Shown piece by piece: positions 63,532-64,000 of a stretch of 64,000 nt of DNA. The DNA lies in assembly GCF_017220215.1 (NCBI RefSeq), contig NZ_CP071130.1, positions 248,001-312,000 of the forward strand. Direction: 5' to 3'. How positions within the stretch are numbered: position 1 is the first letter of the stretch; each line of letters starts with the position of its first letter. Below the pieces are notes generated by a model. That model was given only the letters and a program-made list of their open reading frames with translations, searched no databases and was not told where the DNA came from. A program made the position numbers and the translations under genes. This DNA is from Caballeronia sp. M1242. GTDB taxonomy: Bacteria; Pseudomonadota; Gammaproteobacteria; Burkholderiales; Burkholderiaceae.

Positions 63532-64000
63532 ATGGCAAATCTACCGCGAATCCTGACGGCGCTGACGCTGCTGGCACTGGTATCGGCGTGCGAGACTACC
63601 GGCGATCCCCGCCAGGGCGGCCTTTTCGGCTGGAGCGCCACTCAGGCCGACGAGCGTCAGCGCGCACTCGAGCAGCAAGCGGCCCAAGCGCAGAAAGAGG
63701 CGCGCCGCGAGCAGGCAAAAGTGCAGCAGTCGTCGGCGAAGGAGGGGGACTTGCAGGCGCAGGTCGACTCGCTGCATAACCAGTTGAAAGCGCGTCTTGC
63801 GGAAAACACCCGGCTCTCCAGGCAACTCACCGATCTGACGCGCAACAAGAAGTTGGCGACGAGTGACCTTGAGCGCGTACGTCGCGAACTGAGCCAGAAC
63901 CAGCAGGTGCGCCAGGCGGCCATGGTCTCGGATACCGCTCCCGCCGGCGCCATGAAAAACGCCAACAACCTGATTAACGAACAGAACAAGCGTCTGGGCG
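63532..64000 (+). CDS. Coiled-coil lipoprotein, 3' end outside the window
   Basis: The visible 156 codons start one base after the previous stop, so the two genes are one operon. A signal peptide with lipobox (LTALTLLALVSAC, Cys at 20) is followed by a short Gly-rich stretch (QGGLFGW). A long coiled coil then runs from about residue 35 to the window edge (ALEQQAAQAQKEARREQAK; VDSLHNQLKARLAENTRL). The product is probably an outer-membrane lipoprotein partner of its neighbour. Confidence 0.8.
   Translation, partial: MANLPRILTALTLLALVSACETTGDPRQGGLFGWSATQADERQRALEQQAAQAQKEARREQAKVQQSSAKEGDLQAQVDSLHNQLKARLAENTRLSRQLTDLTRNKKLATSDLERVRRELSQNQQVRQAAMVSDTAPAGAMKNANNLINEQNKRLG

Overview
The window looks like a chromosomal accessory region of a Burkholderiaceae bacterium (Burkholderia, Paraburkholderia or Caballeronia). 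The reasons are high GC, a BPSL0761-like small protein, a porin and a GntR/flavoprotein locus of Burkholderia type, an H-NS protein with a histone-H1-like tail, and many insertion-sequence remnants. This placement rests on recognition and no search was run. I saw no rRNA, tRNA or CRISPR array.

Layout. 1-1370: the 3' part of an unknown gene and its decayed tandem paralogue. 1462-6532: a Tn7-like transposition module (TniQ, TnsC-type ATPase, and a TnsA-TnsB fusion), all on the minus strand. 6.6-11.4 kb: small accessory genes, including two DUF6471-like genes, a HAD-like gene lacking its catalytic Asp, a deletion relic of one DUF6471 gene, and a BPSL0761-like gene. 12.1-15.5 kb: a minus-strand operon of phospholipase D, histidine phosphatase and DUF2278/lamin-tail proteins. 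16.3-18.2 kb: a CHASE2 sensor and a FecR-like secreted protein. 18.4-20.85 kb: a decayed IS66 element with a perfect 8-bp target duplication that clipped the end of an HEXXH metallopeptidase-like gene.

20.8-37.0 kb is a run of mostly undescribed genes typical of defence islands. It holds a CHAT (caspase-like) protease, four proteins with nuclease-like D...E/QxK signatures, a membrane protein, a TPR protein and its partner, and a GHKL ATPase fused to a Shedu-like nuclease domain. 37.3-38.2 kb encodes an H-NS/H1-like fusion with two DNA-binding modules. 39.4-41.5 kb holds nested IS66 and IS21 remnants.

41.5-53.5 kb (minus strand) is the most interesting part. A DUF4236/LprI-domain membrane protein is followed by a compact four-gene cassette: a ClpB-like AAA+ ATPase, a radical-SAM activase-like protein, a 2101-residue zinc-ribbon/pseudokinase/SF1-helicase/Vsr-like-nuclease protein, and a coiled-coil protein. 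It may be an uncharacterised defence or DNA-processing system.

54-59.5 kb is a graveyard: an MFS tail, a gene with an in-frame TGA, tandem copies of a HEPN/Toprim-associated-like gene (one broken), a porin pseudogene with a hexanucleotide repeat, and a multiply broken flavoprotein gene beside a shortened GntR regulator. 60-61.8 kb encodes a stand-alone GHKL ATPase. The window ends in two cell-envelope lipoprotein genes that look like ordinary chromosome.
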